A DNA stretch of 50,238 nucleotides from NCBI GenBank assembly GCA_022772585.1, contig JALEZN010000087.1, positions 1-50,238 on the forward strand, written 5' to 3'. The notes under the pieces are model-generated. The model was not told where the DNA came from, searched no databases, and worked only from the letters and a program-made list of their open reading frames with translations. The position numbers were made by a program, and so were the translations under genes. This DNA is from Clostridiales bacterium (GTDB taxonomy: Bacteria > Bacillota > Clostridia > Oscillospirales > Oscillospiraceae). Shown one piece after another: positions 48,840 through 50,238 of this stretch. How positions within the stretch are numbered: position 1 is the first letter of the stretch; each line of letters starts with the position of its first letter.

Positions 48840-50028
48840 GCACGCTCTTTCGCCTGTGAACAGACCCTTTCCCCAGGGCCGCCGCGGCCAGAAGCAGGAA
48901 AAACAGGAAGGTCATCCAGGCACACACTGTGGATATGGTGAGGGCGGTGTGAAAATCCAGGCACGCCAGGTCATCCACCTGCTGCACCAGCAGGGAGGAC
49001 ACTGCCTCCTTCAGCGGGAACACCCGGGTCAGAACGGCGGTGAAAGCCGCGGCGAAGGCTCCGTGGAGGAACTTTCCCGCCAGGTAGGTCCTTGCGGAGA
49101 GGCCGCTCCCGCCCAGGAAGGAGAGGACCTGACAGTGGACCGAGATCCCTGCCCACCCCAGCATGAAGGCCGCCATGGACAGCCGGCCTGTCAAGGTCCC
49201 CTCCCCGGCCAGGGTCCACACGCCGGAGGAGAGCTCCAGCACGCCGGTGAGCAGCCGCTGGGCCCAGATCACGTCAAATCCCAGCGGCGCGAGCAAGCGC
49301 CCCAGCAGGGCGGCCAGGGCGGGCAGCGCGCCCGAGAGAAAGCACATCCGGATGACCACCGTGAAAAAGACCACGAAAGCGCAGATATTCAGCGTGGAGA
49401 GGAAGGAGTTTTTCACCGAGTCGGTAAAGGCGGCGGTGAACCGTCTGGCCTGGAACTGGGGGGAGACCTTCTGCTCCCTCCCCTTCCGGTCCCCGGCCCT
49501 GTAGAAGCGGAACAGGACCCCCACGCACACCGACGCGGCGGCATGGGCCAGATAGAGCAGCACCCCCGCCCGGCTGCTGGAAAAAATGCCGGCCCCCACC
49601 ACGCCCAGGATAAAGGCCGGGCCTGAATTATTGCAGAACGCCAGGAGCCGCTCGGCCTCGGTCCGGGTGCACATCCCCTTCTCATAGAGACTGATGGCCG
49701 TCCGGGCACCCACCGGATACCCTCCGATGAAGCCCAGCGCCAGAGCTGACGCGCAGGCCCCGCTGACATGGAAGAGAGGCCGCATGACTCCCTCCAGCAT
49801 TCGCCCCAGATACCCGGCCAGGCCCAGCTCCACCACCAGGGAGGAGAGGACGAAAAAAGGAAAGAGGGACGGCACGATCACATTGTAGCAGAGGGTCAAT
49901 CCGCTCTTCGCGGCCTCCATGGCCTCCCCAGGCCACAGCAGCAGCGACAGCAGGGCGCATAGCAGCGCCAGGCCCATCAGCAGATCCCGGGCCCACGGTC
50001 TGGCAAGCAGACGAGACAAATCCCTCAC
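48835..50028 (-). CDS. ylbJ: YlbJ-like sporulation integral membrane protein
   Basis: 397 residues with about ten transmembrane helices and Gate/nucleoside-recognition-type loops: YNVIVPSLFPFFVLSSLVVE near 48, GFIGGYPVGARTA near 98, and LLAFCNNSGPAFILGVVG near 128. This matches YlbJ, a mother-cell membrane protein required for sporulation in B. subtilis. The TAA stop is formed by the first bases of the hairpin repeat. Confidence 0.85.
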   Translation of the reverse strand: MRDLSRLLARPWARDLLMGLALLCALLSLLLWPGEAMEAAKSGLTLCYNVIVPSLFPFFVLSSLVVELGLAGYLGRMLEGVMRPLFHVSGACASALALGFIGGYPVGARTAISLYEKGMCTRTEAERLLAFCNNSGPAFILGVVGAGIFSSSRAGVLLYLAHAAASVCVGVLFRFYRAGDRKGREQKVSPQFQARRFTAAFTDSVKNSFLSTLNICAFVVFFTVVIRMCFLSGALPALAALLGRLLAPLGFDVIWAQRLLTGVLELSSGVWTLAGEGTLTGRLSMAAFMLGWAGISVHCQVLSFLGGSGLSARTYLAGKFLHGAFAAAFTAVLTRVFPLKEAVSSLLVQQVDDLACLDFHTALTISTVCAWMTFLFFLLLAAAALGKGSVHRRKSVL

Positions 50029-50184
50029 CTCCCACAGGGCATCCTATGCGTTTTTCCGGCCGGGCAGACCGGTTTTCCGCTCAAAAAGCGCCCTGCCAAA
50101 TTTAATGAAACTTTAAGCCCCGGCGAAGAAAGTTTTAAACCCGGTCTGGTAATCTGGATTCAACAAGCAAAAGGAGGCATTCCC

Positions 50185-50238
50185 ATGAAAAAGCTGTATC
50201 GTACCGAAGGTCCCGACGCCGTTCTTTTCGGCGTATGC
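50185..50238 (+). CDS. PspC-domain protein, N-terminal fragment
   Basis: AAGGAGG precedes the ATG. Only 18 codons are visible (MKKLYRTEGPDAVLFGVC), matching the opening of PspC-domain membrane proteins (KLYRS...GVCGG). It runs off the right edge. Confidence 0.7.
   Translation, partial: MKKLYRTEGPDAVLFGVC

Overview
The window looks like chromosome from an endospore-forming, GC-rich member of the Clostridia, most likely Oscillospiraceae (Flavonifractor/Lawsonibacter-like). This rests on high GC, strong AAGGAGG-type ribosome sites, sigma-A hexamers, a SpoIIQ-like M23 protein, a YlbJ-like sporulation membrane protein and the two halves of dipicolinate synthase subunit A. The taxon is inference; nothing here identifies a species.

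Layout. 1-3.5 kb: a branched-chain amino acid ABC importer (livJ, livH, livM, start of livG; minus strand). 3.8-4.7 kb: an aldose 1-epimerase-like gene. 4.9-15.3 kb: a CdaR-type regulator, then a plus-strand series encoding an opine dehydrogenase-family enzyme, a DASS carrier, a flavoprotein, a molybdopterin enzyme, a four-cluster ferredoxin, an MmgE/PrpD protein and a two-cysteine Asp/Glu racemase-superfamily enzyme. It looks like an uncharacterised anaerobic carboxylate pathway with a NADH-linked molybdenum redox step.

15.4-23.2 kb holds the most striking feature. The gene for dipicolinate synthase subunit A (dpaA/spoVFA) is cut in two. The 5' half lies at 22.78-23.17 kb and the 3' half at 15.41-15.76 kb, same strand, correct order. 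Between them is a 7,026-bp element with a TetR regulator, a sodium/solute symporter, a MoxR ATPase, a VWA protein, a 46-aa ORF and a serine recombinase ending 31 bp from the junction. The two junctions share AGGTAC inside an imperfect 17-bp repeat. Joining them restores the DpaA frame through the family motif NAVPTAEG. Both reconstructed sites (attB, attP) show dyad symmetry around the same GG dinucleotide. This is the architecture of a skin/vfbin-type sporulation intervening element, in a gene where I do not know of one. The 3' half has also lost roughly its last 50 codons and dpaB is not next to it, so the element may be stranded in a decaying gene.

23.3-36 kb is ordinary chromosome: a TIGR04255-type protein, NAD salvage (nicotinamidase-like, pncB), a corrinoid adenosyltransferase, nitroreductase/AraC divergent pair, VOC protein, TetR/DegV divergent pair with an exact promoter and a large operator, a serpin lipoprotein, an OmpR/histidine kinase pair and pyrophosphatase. 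36-50 kb: UDP-galactopyranose mutase plus glycosyltransferase, a five-gene TetR/HlyD/ABC/permease/SLH operon, spoIIQ-like, an Fe-S cluster operon (nifU, nifS, iscR), a small Cys-rich protein, ylbJ, and the start of a PspC-like gene.

A second notable signal is a 127-bp intergenic repeat (32.07-32.19 kb and, inverted, 48.71-48.84 kb) built of three hairpins of identical length, two of which differ in sequence but keep their pairing. The 48-kb copy extends into three more hairpins and ends in an inverted copy of its own terminus.
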